Below are positions 9,102 to 17,490 of a DNA stretch of 64,000 bases, one piece after another. The notes under the pieces were generated by a model that saw nothing but the letters and a program-made list of their open reading frames with translations, was not told the DNA's origin and did not search any database. Source of the DNA: CAWAYH01 sp963786195 (GTDB taxonomy: Bacteria; Acidobacteriota; Vicinamibacteria; Vicinamibacterales; 2-12-FULL-66-21); assembly GCA_963786195.1 (NCBI GenBank), contig CAWAYH010000011.1, positions 62,001 through 126,000 of the forward strand, read 5' to 3'. Both the position numbers and the translations under genes were made by a program. Numbering within the stretch: the stretch's first letter is position 1; each line of letters starts with the position of its first letter.

Positions 9102-10505
9102 ATGCACATCGTCGATCCCAACCGCCGGTTTCTTGGCAGCCACGCCGTCGTCATCGGCGCGGGCATAGGCGGGCTGCTGGCCGCGCGCGTCCTCAGTGAG
9201 TATTGCGTCCGCGTCACCATCTTCGATCGGGACGAGCTGCCCTCGGCCGTCGACAATCGGCCGGGCGTGCCGCAGGGGCGTCACGGTCACGGGCTGCTCG
9301 CCAGCGGGCTGCGCGGGCTCAACAGGTTGTTTCCGGGATTCGAGGTCGAGCTCATTGCCAACGGCGCGGTGCCGGGCGACGTTATCGGGCGCGTGCGGTG
9401 GTTCCAGCACGGGCACTACAAGGCGAAGTTCGCGAGCGGGCTCGATGGCGTCCTCCTCAGTCGTCCGCTGCTCGAGACCACGCTCCGCAACCGCGTGCTG
9501 CGGATTCCGAACGTGCGGATCCAGGACAACACGCGCGTCGTCAGCCTCGTCACGTCCGGTGAGCAGGTGACCGGCGTCATCGCGCAGCGGGGGAGTGACA
9601 ATCCCGTCGGCTGCCTCGCCAATCTCGTCGTCGATTCCGGCGGACGTGGGTCGCGCACTCCCGAGTGGCTCGACGAGCTCGGCTACGGCCGGCCGCGATC
9701 GGACGAGGTGCACGTCGGCATCGGGTACACGACGCGGACGTTTCGTCGATTTCCGACCGATCTCGATGGCGACGTCGGCGCGATCCTCGCGCCCATGCCG
9801 CCGCATCAGAAGCGCATCGGCTTCATGCTCGCGATGGAGCAGGATCGCTGGATCGTCACGCTTGGCGGATGGCTCGGCGAGCACGCGCCGACCGATCATG
9901 ACGGCTTCCTCGAGTTCGCGCGGACGCTCGTTCGGCCCGATGTGTACGACGTCATCAAGCGCGCGCAGCCGCTCACCGATGCCGTCAAGTTCGGATTCCC
10001 CGCGAATCGCCGTCGGCACTACGAGCTTTACAAGCGGTTCCCTGGGAATTACCTCGTGATCGCCGACGCGCTGTGCAGCTTCAATCCGCTCTACGGTCAG
10101 GGCATGAGCACCGCGACGCTCGAGGCCATCGCGCTCCGCGAATGTTTGAGGGATGCGTCGTCGCCTGAGTTCCTCTGGCGGGCGTTCTTCAAGAAGGCTT
10201 CCGGGATTGTCGACGGTCCGTGGATGATTGCCGCGGGCAGCGACTTCGCGTTCGAGGGCGTCACCGGCCCGAAGCCTGCCGGGACGGATTTCATCAACTG
10301 GTATCTCACGCAGGTGCACCGCTGCGCGTCGACCGATCAGGTCGTCTGCCGGGCGTTCTTCGACGTGGCCAATCTGCTTGCTCCTGCGCCGACCCTGTTC
10401 CGGCCGTCTATCGTTGCCCGTGTCCTGCGTTCCGGGTGGCGCCGGCCGGCCGGTCGTGTGGTGTCAACCGATTCGGAGCGCCGCCGGCTGCTCGAGTCCC
10501 ACTGA
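9102..10505 (+). CDS. FAD-dependent monooxygenase/oxidoreductase, PHBH-like fold
   Basis: The 467-residue protein opens with a dinucleotide-binding motif (AVVIGAGIGGLLAARVLSE, GxGxxG) and an acidic end to the second strand (VTIFDRDELP). The flavin-binding GDxxxxxxPxxGxG region appears as IADALCSFNPLYGQGMSTA, with the family's usual Gly-Asp changed to Ala-Asp. These features place it in the p-hydroxybenzoate hydroxylase-like flavoprotein group. The substrate is unknown; relatives hydroxylate or oxidise aromatic or polyketide-like compounds. A Shine-Dalgarno aggag at about 9089 supports the start. It stands alone, followed by tRNA-Pro. Confidence 0.85.
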   Translation: MHIVDPNRRFLGSHAVVIGAGIGGLLAARVLSEYCVRVTIFDRDELPSAVDNRPGVPQGRHGHGLLASGLRGLNRLFPGFEVELIANGAVPGDVIGRVRWFQHGHYKAKFASGLDGVLLSRPLLETTLRNRVLRIPNVRIQDNTRVVSLVTSGEQVTGVIAQRGSDNPVGCLANLVVDSGGRGSRTPEWLDELGYGRPRSDEVHVGIGYTTRTFRRFPTDLDGDVGAILAPMPPHQKRIGFMLAMEQDRWIVTLGGWLGEHAPTDHDGFLEFARTLVRPDVYDVIKRAQPLTDAVKFGFPANRRRHYELYKRFPGNYLVIADALCSFNPLYGQGMSTATLEAIALRECLRDASSPEFLWRAFFKKASGIVDGPWMIAAGSDFAFEGVTGPKPAGTDFINWYLTQVHRCASTDQVVCRAFFDVANLLAPAPTLFRPSIVARVLRSGWRRPAGRVVSTDSERRRLLESH

Positions 10506-10527
10506 GTGTGGGATAATCGTTGGCAGT

Positions 10528-10601
10528 CGGGGCGTAGCGCAGCCTGGTAGCGCACCTGCCTTGGGCGCAGGGGGTCGCTGGTTCGAATCCAGTCGCCCCG
10601 A
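10528..10601 (+). tRNA. tRNA-Pro (anticodon TGG)
   Basis: A full cloverleaf can be drawn. The 7-bp acceptor stem pairs cggggcg with cgccccg, followed by discriminator A. The D arm is gcgcagcctggtagcgc. The anticodon stem cctgc/gcagg encloses loop cttgggc with anticodon TGG. The T arm has the standard gttcgaatc loop. CCA is not encoded. A possible -10 box (gataat) lies at 10512-10517. Confidence 0.97.
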
Positions 10602-10613
10602 TCTCAATTCAAC

Positions 10614-10646
10614 GGGGCGATCCTGAGCTTGTCGAAGGGTCGCCCC
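10614..10646. repeat. REP-like hairpin just downstream of tRNA-Pro
   Basis: ggggcgatcc at the left pairs with gggtcgcccc at the right, with one mismatch. The loop carries tgagcttgtcgaa, the core of the dispersed element at 6607 and 22806. It lies 13 bases after the tRNA and could also serve as its terminator, although no T-run follows. Confidence 0.6.
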
Positions 10647-10649
10647 GAC

Positions 10650-10715
10650 CACTTTCCGGAGTGGTCCATTCCGGAGACATAGGTAACAGATCATTCCGGA
10701 GACATGGGTCACACT
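10650..10715. mobile_element. Remnant of an insertion-sequence end (IS481-like appearance)
   Basis: The 14-mer cattccggagacat occurs at 10667 and again at 10692, a 25-base period, each followed by a/gggtmaca. A third partial ttccggag lies at 10654. Tandem ttccggagacatgggt sequences are, from memory, typical just inside the ends of IS481-like elements. No transposase and no second end were found, so this is a solo end. The next ~195 bases up to 10910 hold no recognisable gene. Confidence 0.4.
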
Positions 10716-10910
10716 GTCGGCCCGAACGGATTCGCGATCGGTTCGAGCCGACAGGTCTCACGTCAAGATACCCCAAATCGTTGCGCAGGAGGTCGCGCCT
10801 GAGCCCACTGAGATTCGGGGCGTTGGGCACCAGGATTGCTGCCCTGGCGAAGTTAGGCCGGGAACCAAGCGGCTCCCAAACCGTTGAGCCGGAACTTCGA
10901 AAGGGCAACA

Positions 10911-11282
10911 ATGGACGAGATCAAAGGAATCGCACGGGTCAAATTTCATCCCGGCAAGGTCGAGGAATGGAAGCGCCTGTCGGAAGAGGCCATGGAGATC
11001 GTGCGGACCAGGGACAGCGGCACGCTGCAGTACGAAATCTTCTTCAACGAGGATGAGAGCGAGGCGGTGGTCTTCGAGCGCTACCGCGATGCCGATGCCG
11101 CGATCGAGCACTTTTCCAACATCAGTCATTTGATGGAGCCGATCTTGGCCACCGCCTCCGTCACGGGCGAAGTGCTGGGAACGCCGAACGCGAAGATGAA
11201 AGAGCAGCTCGGAAAGGGCGGCCCGAAGCTGTTCACGCCGTGGATGGCGTTGCAGGATCAGGAATTGGCGCGGGAGGATTAA
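10911..11282 (+). CDS. Antibiotic-biosynthesis-monooxygenase (ABM) fold protein
   Basis: The 123-residue cytoplasmic protein reads KGIARVKFHPGKVEEWKRLS at its N-terminus. It continues through the beta-strand GTLQYEIFFNEDESEAVVFE, a typical ABM ferredoxin-like half-dimer. The C-terminal LGTPNAKMKEQL fits the short swapped tail. ABM proteins are usually dimeric, cofactor-free oxygenases of quinols or other aromatics. The particular substrate is unknown. ATG 10911 was chosen over an in-frame codon nine residues upstream because aaaggg lies at the right distance. Confidence 0.8.
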   Translation: MDEIKGIARVKFHPGKVEEWKRLSEEAMEIVRTRDSGTLQYEIFFNEDESEAVVFERYRDADAAIEHFSNISHLMEPILATASVTGEVLGTPNAKMKEQLGKGGPKLFTPWMALQDQELARED

Positions 11283-11336
11283 CCGCCGCCCGGTCTCCCG
11301 AGCGGCGGTCTCCATTGCAGCGGGCGCTGGCGATAT

Positions 11337-12581
11337 TCACAGCTCTCTTTCAGCAAGGCGTCGGAACTCGTCAGGGACGGAGCGCACACCCCGCATCGCT
11401 GACCCATAATCGACCGCTTGTCCTCCGAAACGCTTGCGGATCGCATCGACGGCCCGGTCTGCGCGCGATCGCGCCACGCCCTTTCTTGTGCCAGGACGGC
11501 GTCCTTCGTCGGCAAGCCCAAGCGGCAGCTCCAGTTGCACGATCGCATGCGCTTCGAGATGTGAGACGGAGATCGCCAGCAGCGAGATCGTCCTCTCGTC
11601 ACGGTGATCCGCAAGGACGCCGCGCACCAGGTCCTCGGCGATCTCAGCGAGAGCCCTCGTTGCAGAAATCGGCGCTGACAGCGTGAGCGAGCGCGTGACC
11701 GAGCGCAAATCGGCAAAGCGCACGCGGACCGTGATCGTCCGGCCCGCCAGGGATTTGGCGCGGAGCCGCGCGCCGATGCGGTCGGCGAGATGATGGAGCG
11801 TCGGTTTGAAGACGCGCTCGATCGCAGGCTGTCGTCCGAGCGCCGATTGTGCGCCGGCAGAGCGCGCGCGCCGGCGCGTCTGGATTTGCCGCGGATCGCG
11901 GTTCCACGCGAGTGCCGTCAACTTTCTTCCCGCCGCGTGCCCAAGCAATCGCTCCACGGATTGAGGAGAGCTCTCAGCCAATTGACCGATGGTGGTGACG
12001 CCGATCTTGGCGAGCCGCGCCTCGGTGGCGGGGCCCACGCCCCACATCAGCGCGACGGGCAGTTCGTGAAGGAACTCGAGTTCAGTATCTGGATCGACGA
12101 CGACCAATCCATCCGGCTTCGCGACCTGCGATGCGATCTTGGCCAGGTGCTTGGTACGCGCCACGCCGATTGACATCGGCAAGCCAAGCTCGGCGCGCAC
12201 GCGAGCCCGAACCGTCCTTGCGATCTCTGCCGGCGAACCGAAGAGATGCGTACACCCTGCAACGTCGGCGAAGGCCTCGTCGATGGAGATGCGCTCTATG
12301 GAAGGCGTGAAATCGCTCAGGACTCCGATGGCGGCGTCGCCGAGCCGTTGGTATTCGTCGAAATGTCCGCCGACAAACACGAGGTCGGGACAGAGTTGCC
12401 GCGCGCGCCGTCCAGGCATGCCGCTTCGTACGCCGAAGGCCCGCGCTTCGTAGGAGGCCGCGAGAACGACGCCGCCGCCGACGGCAATCGGCTTGCCGCG
12501 CAGGCGAGGGTCAAGCAACTGTTCGACCGACGCATAAAAGGCGTCGAGGTCCGCGTGGAGAATGGTGGCTGTGGAACCCAC
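11337..12581 (-). CDS. dinB: DNA polymerase IV, Y-family translesion polymerase
   Basis: The 414-residue frame begins at a GTG five bases after the stop of the upstream repair gene. The palm carboxylates are in ILHADLDAFYASVEQ and SIDEAFADVAG. The steric region VVLAASYEARAFGVRSGMP matches Pol IV, and helix-hairpin-helix (GVGPATEARLAKIGVTTIGQ) and little-finger segments follow. The C-terminus is longer than usual, ending in a basic tail after the putative clamp-binding region (QLELPLGL). Pol IV extends past damaged template bases with low fidelity. The tight junction with the exonuclease/GIY-YIG gene points to a two-gene damage-processing operon. Confidence 0.93.
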   Translation of the reverse strand: MGSTATILHADLDAFYASVEQLLDPRLRGKPIAVGGGVVLAASYEARAFGVRSGMPGRRARQLCPDLVFVGGHFDEYQRLGDAAIGVLSDFTPSIERISIDEAFADVAGCTHLFGSPAEIARTVRARVRAELGLPMSIGVARTKHLAKIASQVAKPDGLVVVDPDTELEFLHELPVALMWGVGPATEARLAKIGVTTIGQLAESSPQSVERLLGHAAGRKLTALAWNRDPRQIQTRRRARSAGAQSALGRQPAIERVFKPTLHHLADRIGARLRAKSLAGRTITVRVRFADLRSVTRSLTLSAPISATRALAEIAEDLVRGVLADHRDERTISLLAISVSHLEAHAIVQLELPLGLADEGRRPGTRKGVARSRADRAVDAIRKRFGGQAVDYGSAMRGVRSVPDEFRRLAEREL

Positions 12582-12585
12582 TGCA

Positions 12586-14250
12586 TCACACCCACCACAG
12601 CGCAGACGCGAGTCGCGACTCGTCGAGTGCCGGTCCGACGCCCAGGCGCAGCGCCACTGGAGCGCCAGCTGCAATCAAGCGCTTCAGCTCCGTCGTCAAT
12701 ACCCGTAGGCGATCGAAGGAGCCGAGGGTGAAGGCCTCACGACGTGCGGCCACTGGACGGCGGTAACCCGGTGGAATCGGTGGCGTCGCGTGTGCGTCCA
12801 CTGCCCCGCTCAACACCACCTCGCTGTTCTCGATCACAATGAGCCGCGCACAACTGTCAGCGGGCTCGCGCCACACCACGCTCGAATCGAACAACCGCGT
12901 CAACCAGATCGCGCGGCGGCGGGCGAGCGCCGCCCGCAAGGCGAGCCACTCCAGCGACACTTGCACGAACTCCGGGGTCCAGACCGTCACACCACGACGC
13001 GTGTCGTTGGCATCGTCTTCGACATCGTCCCCAGGGTCGCGGTCTCGTCGACCTTCTCGCCACAGGCGTGTGCCAAGCCGCAGCAGCTTCGCGTAGTCCG
13101 AGAGGTCGACGCGCGACAGTTCAGGATGCGTTGCGCACAGCCGGTCGTAACCGGCGGTGAACGTGCGGTCATCTGGGCCTCGTGAACCGGGCGTCAGAGC
13201 GGCGCGCCCAGCCCGGGCGAGTGCCGCGAATTGATCGAGCGTTTCGGCCGAAGCAAATGGTCCGAACGGGCAGTGTGGCGACGGCTGTCGACTACGCGCG
13301 CTGAGATCCAGCGACGTGAACCACAACGCGCGACTCGCAGTCGTCAGCGCGACGTTGTACGGCGGTCGGTGCCGCTTGATTTCATCCGGCTCGAGGAGTG
13401 CGGCCTCGAGCGGACTTGGTGTGACGTCGAACGAGATCGCGCGTGCCTGCGACAGCATCTCGAGCAACCGCTCGGGCACGCCGGCCTGCTTCCGAAAGTA
13501 GCTGTTGACCCGATGATGCAGCGACCCTGCTTTGCCGATGTACAGGACGCTGCCGTCCGTCCGAAGCATGCGATAGATCCCAGGCGCAGTCGGCAATGAA
13601 AGCCGCACGTCCCGCGGCATCGGCCAGATGCGGCGTCGGCGCCTCATCGGTGTTGCAGGTCCGGCGAGCCAGTCGTGGAGCGCGCCCCAGGTCGACACGC
13701 CGTGCCTGTCGAGCAGGCCGACCAACTCGTGCCAGACGAACGCTGTCGCTTCGACGTGATCGGCGCTTCGACGGAGCGCACCAACCGCGCGACCGAAGTA
13801 TCCAGCGAGGGCGCGCAGGCTGCACCGAGGCAAATTGGGCAGAAGGCGCCTGGCGATATCCCGCGTGCAGACCACGTCGAGCGGAAACACGCCGGCGGCC
13901 AACGTGCGAAGGAACGGCTGCTCGAATCGAGCGAAGTGGATGACCGTCGGCGCGGGCTGCTGCGTGAGACTCGCGGCCTGGTCGGTCAGCTCGCGCCAGG
14001 CGCAGCGTCCGTCGACAGCGGACCGCATCATGTGCTCGGAGATCCCAGTGATCCGCGCAACAGCTGGCGGAATCTGCTCGCCATCCGGCAGCGCGATCAA
14101 CGACGCATGCGCGTGCGTGATTGTCGTGCCGAGGACGCGGGCCCAGCCGATCTCGAGGAGATGACCTCGTGGAGCGGCGGCTGTGGCCTGGCAGTCGACC
14201 ACCAGCACCTCGAGTTGCGAGAGCGGCTCGGAAGGACTGGCTAGCACCAT
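12586..14250 (-). CDS. DnaQ-like exonuclease domain fused to UvrC/Cho-type GIY-YIG nuclease
   Basis: From ATG 14250 the protein has 554 residues. Residues ~14-175 form a DEDD-type 3'-5' exonuclease domain. Motif I reads VVDCQATA, where the usual D-x-E is D19-C-Q21; motif II is HFARFEQPFL. Motif III (RRSADHVEAT) lacks the usual His in the expected place. Residues ~220-310 are a GIY-YIG domain (GIYRMLRTDGSVLYIGKAG) with its catalytic Glu near EAALLEPDEIKRHRPPYN. The C-terminal ~240 residues are not recognised. The arrangement is like the exonuclease-UvrC-like proteins of actinobacteria. It probably incises or trims damaged DNA, with dinB immediately downstream. Whether the exonuclease half is active is uncertain. 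Confidence 0.85.
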   Translation of the reverse strand: MVLASPSEPLSQLEVLVVDCQATAAAPRGHLLEIGWARVLGTTITHAHASLIALPDGEQIPPAVARITGISEHMMRSAVDGRCAWRELTDQAASLTQQPAPTVIHFARFEQPFLRTLAAGVFPLDVVCTRDIARRLLPNLPRCSLRALAGYFGRAVGALRRSADHVEATAFVWHELVGLLDRHGVSTWGALHDWLAGPATPMRRRRRIWPMPRDVRLSLPTAPGIYRMLRTDGSVLYIGKAGSLHHRVNSYFRKQAGVPERLLEMLSQARAISFDVTPSPLEAALLEPDEIKRHRPPYNVALTTASRALWFTSLDLSARSRQPSPHCPFGPFASAETLDQFAALARAGRAALTPGSRGPDDRTFTAGYDRLCATHPELSRVDLSDYAKLLRLGTRLWREGRRDRDPGDDVEDDANDTRRGVTVWTPEFVQVSLEWLALRAALARRRAIWLTRLFDSSVVWREPADSCARLIVIENSEVVLSGAVDAHATPPIPPGYRRPVAARREAFTLGSFDRLRVLTTELKRLIAAGAPVALRLGVGPALDESRLASALWWV

Positions 14251-14533
14251 TTGCCACGACCGGAACTGATTACGCCACCGCTTCGACGCGCGACGCGTCC
14301 AGCCTATCACATTCGCTTTTTGTTCGCCTCCTGGGCTGTACCGGCGGTATTCGCTGCAACTGACCGCCAAAGTGTTTCGTCTGGACCGTAGTGATGGGGC
14401 TGCTCGCGGCACGCCAGGCAGAAATGGCCGAAGCAGTTGTGAGCTGGTCGGCACCGGGAGTGACGATCCTTGATGTCGATGTTCGACGTGTCGCGGTAGC
14501 TATCCCGTGACGAGCAGTGGACGGTGACCCGCG
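14251..14533. other. Intergenic interval with a Cys/His-rich frame but no start codon
   Basis: On the minus strand this stretch can be read as a peptide containing DRHSRCRPAHNCFGHF and CLACREQPHHYGPDETLW. The residues look less random than usual, but the frame has no start codon of its own after the neighbouring gene. It could be a decayed or frameshifted small zinc-binding protein. No other signal was found. Confidence 0.25.
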
Positions 14534-14920
14534 CTAAGCGGACTGTCGCAGCCCAACTCCGCCAACGGGCTCGGTGGGAATCTGTTGATCGAACCCGGCG
14601 ATCAACGGTCGTCCCTTGCCGATCGCCTCCTTGACCGACGGCAGCGCCAGCGATGCCTTGTGACTCTCCTGGCTGTCCCACACCTCTGTGATCCAGATGC
14701 CGTCTGCGTCTGCCGGATCCTTCGCCACGACGTAACTCAAGCAGCCGGGCATGCTGCCTGTACCGGCGATCAACATCGCAATCAGCGCATCACGTTGTCC
14801 AGGCTGTGTTCGCATCTTTCCAATTAATCCGTACATCTTCGATTGTCCAGACACGACGTCATGCGCGCCGAGCGCGGCAGCACTGATCGTCATGAGGAAC
14901 CGGCGTCTGTCAAAGAACAT
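14534..14920 (-). CDS. Tat-exported ABM-family monooxygenase-like protein
   Basis: ATG 14920 has a strong Shine-Dalgarno (GGGAGG) and opens a twin-arginine-like signal, MFFDRRRFLMTISAAALGA. The mature ~100 residues (MYGLIGKMRTQPGQRDALIA, then CLSYVVAKDPADADGIWITE) match the antibiotic-biosynthesis-monooxygenase fold, as in putative quinol monooxygenases. Export of an ABM protein by Tat implies folding or cofactor loading before secretion. The substrate is unknown. Confidence 0.8.
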   Translation of the reverse strand: MFFDRRRFLMTISAAALGAHDVVSGQSKMYGLIGKMRTQPGQRDALIAMLIAGTGSMPGCLSYVVAKDPADADGIWITEVWDSQESHKASLALPSVKEAIGKGRPLIAGFDQQIPTEPVGGVGLRQSA

Positions 14921-15046
14921 CGTGTGACCTCCCGGCGGCCAAGTCCAGGTGCGTGGTGGCACGCCGCTCTTCGCCGCTGACGGCAAGAGGCGGAATCTGC
15001 GGCGGACGGCGAGCGAGCGGTTCGACTCCGGTGCGACGATGAATCG

Positions 15047-16270
15047 TTATCGCGTGGCGTGAATGCCAGTTCTTGAAGGAGGCGCCCGCGCGTCACGCGG
15101 CGTCGCGGGCAGTTTCATCGTAAAAGTGGTTCCCCGGCCCTCGACGGACTGAACGTCGATGTGGCCGCCCATCGCCCGGACGCAATCCTCGACGATCGAT
15201 AACCCGAGACCGATGCCGTCCACATGAAGCAGCGCCGCAGTGTCTGCGTGTGCCCGGGTGAACCGTTGGAAGATCGTGGTCAGAGCGGCCGCACCAATAC
15301 CTACACCGTTGTCTCGAATCTCGATATGAACGAAGCCGTCTCCGCCTGACTCGCCGACCATCTCGACGTATCGGTCGGTCTTGTCTGGATCCGAATACTT
15401 GATCGCGTTCGAGAGAAGGTTGACGAAAGCCAGTTCGAGGCGGCCGACATCCACCGTCAGTGTCGGCAACGCATCGGAGACACGGATCTCCACTGCGCGG
15501 GCCTCGGCCATCTCGCGAAGCTGACGAGCGGCTTCGTGCGCAACCGTTGAAATCGACACCGCCTGCAGTACCGGACTGTCACTATTGCTCCGTACGCGCG
15601 CGATGGTCTCGAGCTGGTGGGTCAGGTCGACGAGACGTTGGACGTTGCGCTCGACGTTCGCCAACGTGTCGTCCAAACGAGGACGGTCGAAGTCTGCTTC
15701 ACGAAGCAAGCGAACGCCGAACTGCAGCGCGGCGAGCGGCTGGCGCCACTCATGCGCCGCCATCCGCGTGAACTGATCCAGGCGCTCAGCCTGGTCGGTG
15801 ATTGTCTGGGTGTACAGACCGACGAAGGCCTCGACAGTCGCCTGCGACAACACGTCGACCGCTTGCTGGAGCCGTGATACCAACTGCACGGTTTCCGTCG
15901 GAGATGGCGAAGTGCCTGCTCGCTCCAACTCCTCCAGAACGAACGTGACCAGCACGCCAGCCAGCACCTGATATTCGCGCAGCACCTGGTGCAGTGACGC
16001 TCGCTGAGCGTGGCGAAGCGCGCCCAGTTCGCTCGCCTTCTCGAGAATAGCGGTATTCGACGCGATCGCCTCGCCTGCCGGCTGTTGGAGGTAGTCGCTG
16101 ATCTCGAGAATCAGGGCGGGCACGTGATCCAGGAGGTGTTCGGTCGGGAAGACGTCGCGTGCCTTCACAGGCAGGAGGTCGAGCAGCCGCTCGAACCATC
16201 GCGCCGCGAGTACCCGGTGCTCGCTGCGCATTCGGGCACCGATGAGGTCGCCGAAGTCGGTGATGATCAT
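15047..16270 (-). CDS. Soluble sensor histidine kinase with RsbRD-like N-terminal domain
   Basis: The 407-residue protein has no membrane segment. Residues ~10-165 are helical and resemble the RsbR/RsbRD N-terminal sensory domain. The H-box is MAAHEWRQPLAAL, with phosphoacceptor His. The ATPase domain has an N-box (LAFVNLLSNAIKYS), G1 (DNGVGIG) and G2 (GLGLSIVEDCVRAMGG). It is therefore a cytoplasmic kinase. No response regulator lies next to it, so the partner is elsewhere. The signal is unknown. Confidence 0.88.
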   Translation of the reverse strand: MIITDFGDLIGARMRSEHRVLAARWFERLLDLLPVKARDVFPTEHLLDHVPALILEISDYLQQPAGEAIASNTAILEKASELGALRHAQRASLHQVLREYQVLAGVLVTFVLEELERAGTSPSPTETVQLVSRLQQAVDVLSQATVEAFVGLYTQTITDQAERLDQFTRMAAHEWRQPLAALQFGVRLLREADFDRPRLDDTLANVERNVQRLVDLTHQLETIARVRSNSDSPVLQAVSISTVAHEAARQLREMAEARAVEIRVSDALPTLTVDVGRLELAFVNLLSNAIKYSDPDKTDRYVEMVGESGGDGFVHIEIRDNGVGIGAAALTTIFQRFTRAHADTAALLHVDGIGLGLSIVEDCVRAMGGHIDVQSVEGRGTTFTMKLPATPRDARAPPSRTGIHATR

Positions 16271-16473
16271 GGGCTCACAGTCACGCCGACAGAAGTGGCA
16301 GCTGCCGCAACGGGCGCTCTAACACGCGGGAAGCCCGAGTATACAGACCGGGTGGCGAACGGCCAAGCTCGGCTGGTGATGTGCGCGCTTAAACGATGGA
16401 ATTCGAAGGAATCTGACGGCTCTTCACTGCGCGCCCAGAGTGTGTGCACGTTCGCGCGTCGGATGGTCGACGG

Positions 16474-17457
16474 CTACTGCACCAGCGCGAGGCCGCGTAG
16501 ATGCTGCGGTGGCGACGCATAGCCGACCGCGCGGCGCCAACTCTTCCCACCGTCATCCGAACGGTGAACGCCGCGCTCATCCGCGGCCCACAACTCTCCG
16601 CCTGTCGCACCGGCGCAGAGCAGCGGCGCGATGGTGTTTGCTGGCTCCGGCCAACCGTCGCGCACGCGCTCCCAGCGTTCAAGAGAGAGACGGCGGTACA
16701 ACCGGCCATCCGAGCGGCCAGCGACGTATGCGGAGTGCGGACCGGACGAGGCCGATACGACGACGACGTCCGGGTGTTCCGGATCGATCGCCACGCTGCG
16801 CAAGTAGCCAACGTCGAGGCCGGCGCCGGGCGAGCGCCACGTCGCGCCGGCGTCGTCGCTCTCGAAATATCCATCGCCCGCGGAGACGCGCAGGGTACCG
16901 GGAGCGTTGGGATGAACGGCGAGCTCGTGGGTGTCCCACGGTCCCCCAGGAACGCGGTCGCGCCATGTGCGGCCGCTGTCGATCGTGGAGACCAGTGCGC
17001 CGGCCTCGATCGCGACCCAGAGTCGTTCGGGCTCGAGGGGATGGCACCCGATCCATCGAACGTGATGCGTGTCCGGCCGCGGCGGAAAGGACCATTCGGA
17101 CGACGACGACAGCGTCTCCAACCTGCTGGTTTGCTCCCACGTACTCCCCGCGTCCCCTGACCGCCATACTTCGCTCGGCTCGGTACCCACCCAGACCACG
17201 TCCCGCTTTACGGGGCTTGCAGTGATGGCCATAATCAGCCGGCCCTCGAGGCCGACTGACCGCCAGGACCTTCCGCCATCGTCGCTCCTGAACACGCCGC
17301 CTCGGTGCGTGCCACACCACGCACGCCCCGGAACCAGCGGATCCGCCGCCAGGCACGTTGGGCGATCGCCGACTCCGCGCGTCGGCGCCGAGGTACCGTG
17401 CTGAACGTCAATGACGACGACCTCTCGGTCGGTCGCAACCAGTACCAGCATGATCAC
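16474..17457 (-). CDS. BNR/VPS10-type beta-propeller protein
   Basis: About 327 residues with at least four BNR/Asp-box blades: GVFRSDDGGRSWRSV, VWRSGDAGSTWEQ, LVSTIDSGRTWRD, YFESDDAGATWRSP and GVHRSDDGGKSWRR. Such propellers occur in sialidase-like and sortilin-like proteins. The catalytic residues of a sialidase are not evident, so it is described only as a propeller. There is no signal peptide; the start may be GTG 17457 or the ATG two codons later. The following gene is serS, 33 bases past the stop. Confidence 0.75.
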   Translation of the reverse strand: MIMLVLVATDREVVVIDVQHGTSAPTRGVGDRPTCLAADPLVPGRAWCGTHRGGVFRSDDGGRSWRSVGLEGRLIMAITASPVKRDVVWVGTEPSEVWRSGDAGSTWEQTSRLETLSSSSEWSFPPRPDTHHVRWIGCHPLEPERLWVAIEAGALVSTIDSGRTWRDRVPGGPWDTHELAVHPNAPGTLRVSAGDGYFESDDAGATWRSPGAGLDVGYLRSVAIDPEHPDVVVVSASSGPHSAYVAGRSDGRLYRRLSLERWERVRDGWPEPANTIAPLLCAGATGGELWAADERGVHRSDDGGKSWRRAVGYASPPQHLRGLALVQ

Positions 17458-17490
17458 GTCGCTTATGAATGATCGTCGGTTCCGTTCGTC

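Noticed and set aside
10716..10910. Possible transposase fragment after the IS-like end
   Set aside because: No DDE residues or family similarity could be seen in any frame.
14307..14681. Cys/His-rich small protein on the minus strand
   Set aside because: The interesting part has no start codon of its own; the only upstream codons are inside the neighbouring gene in another frame. Kept only as an interval note.
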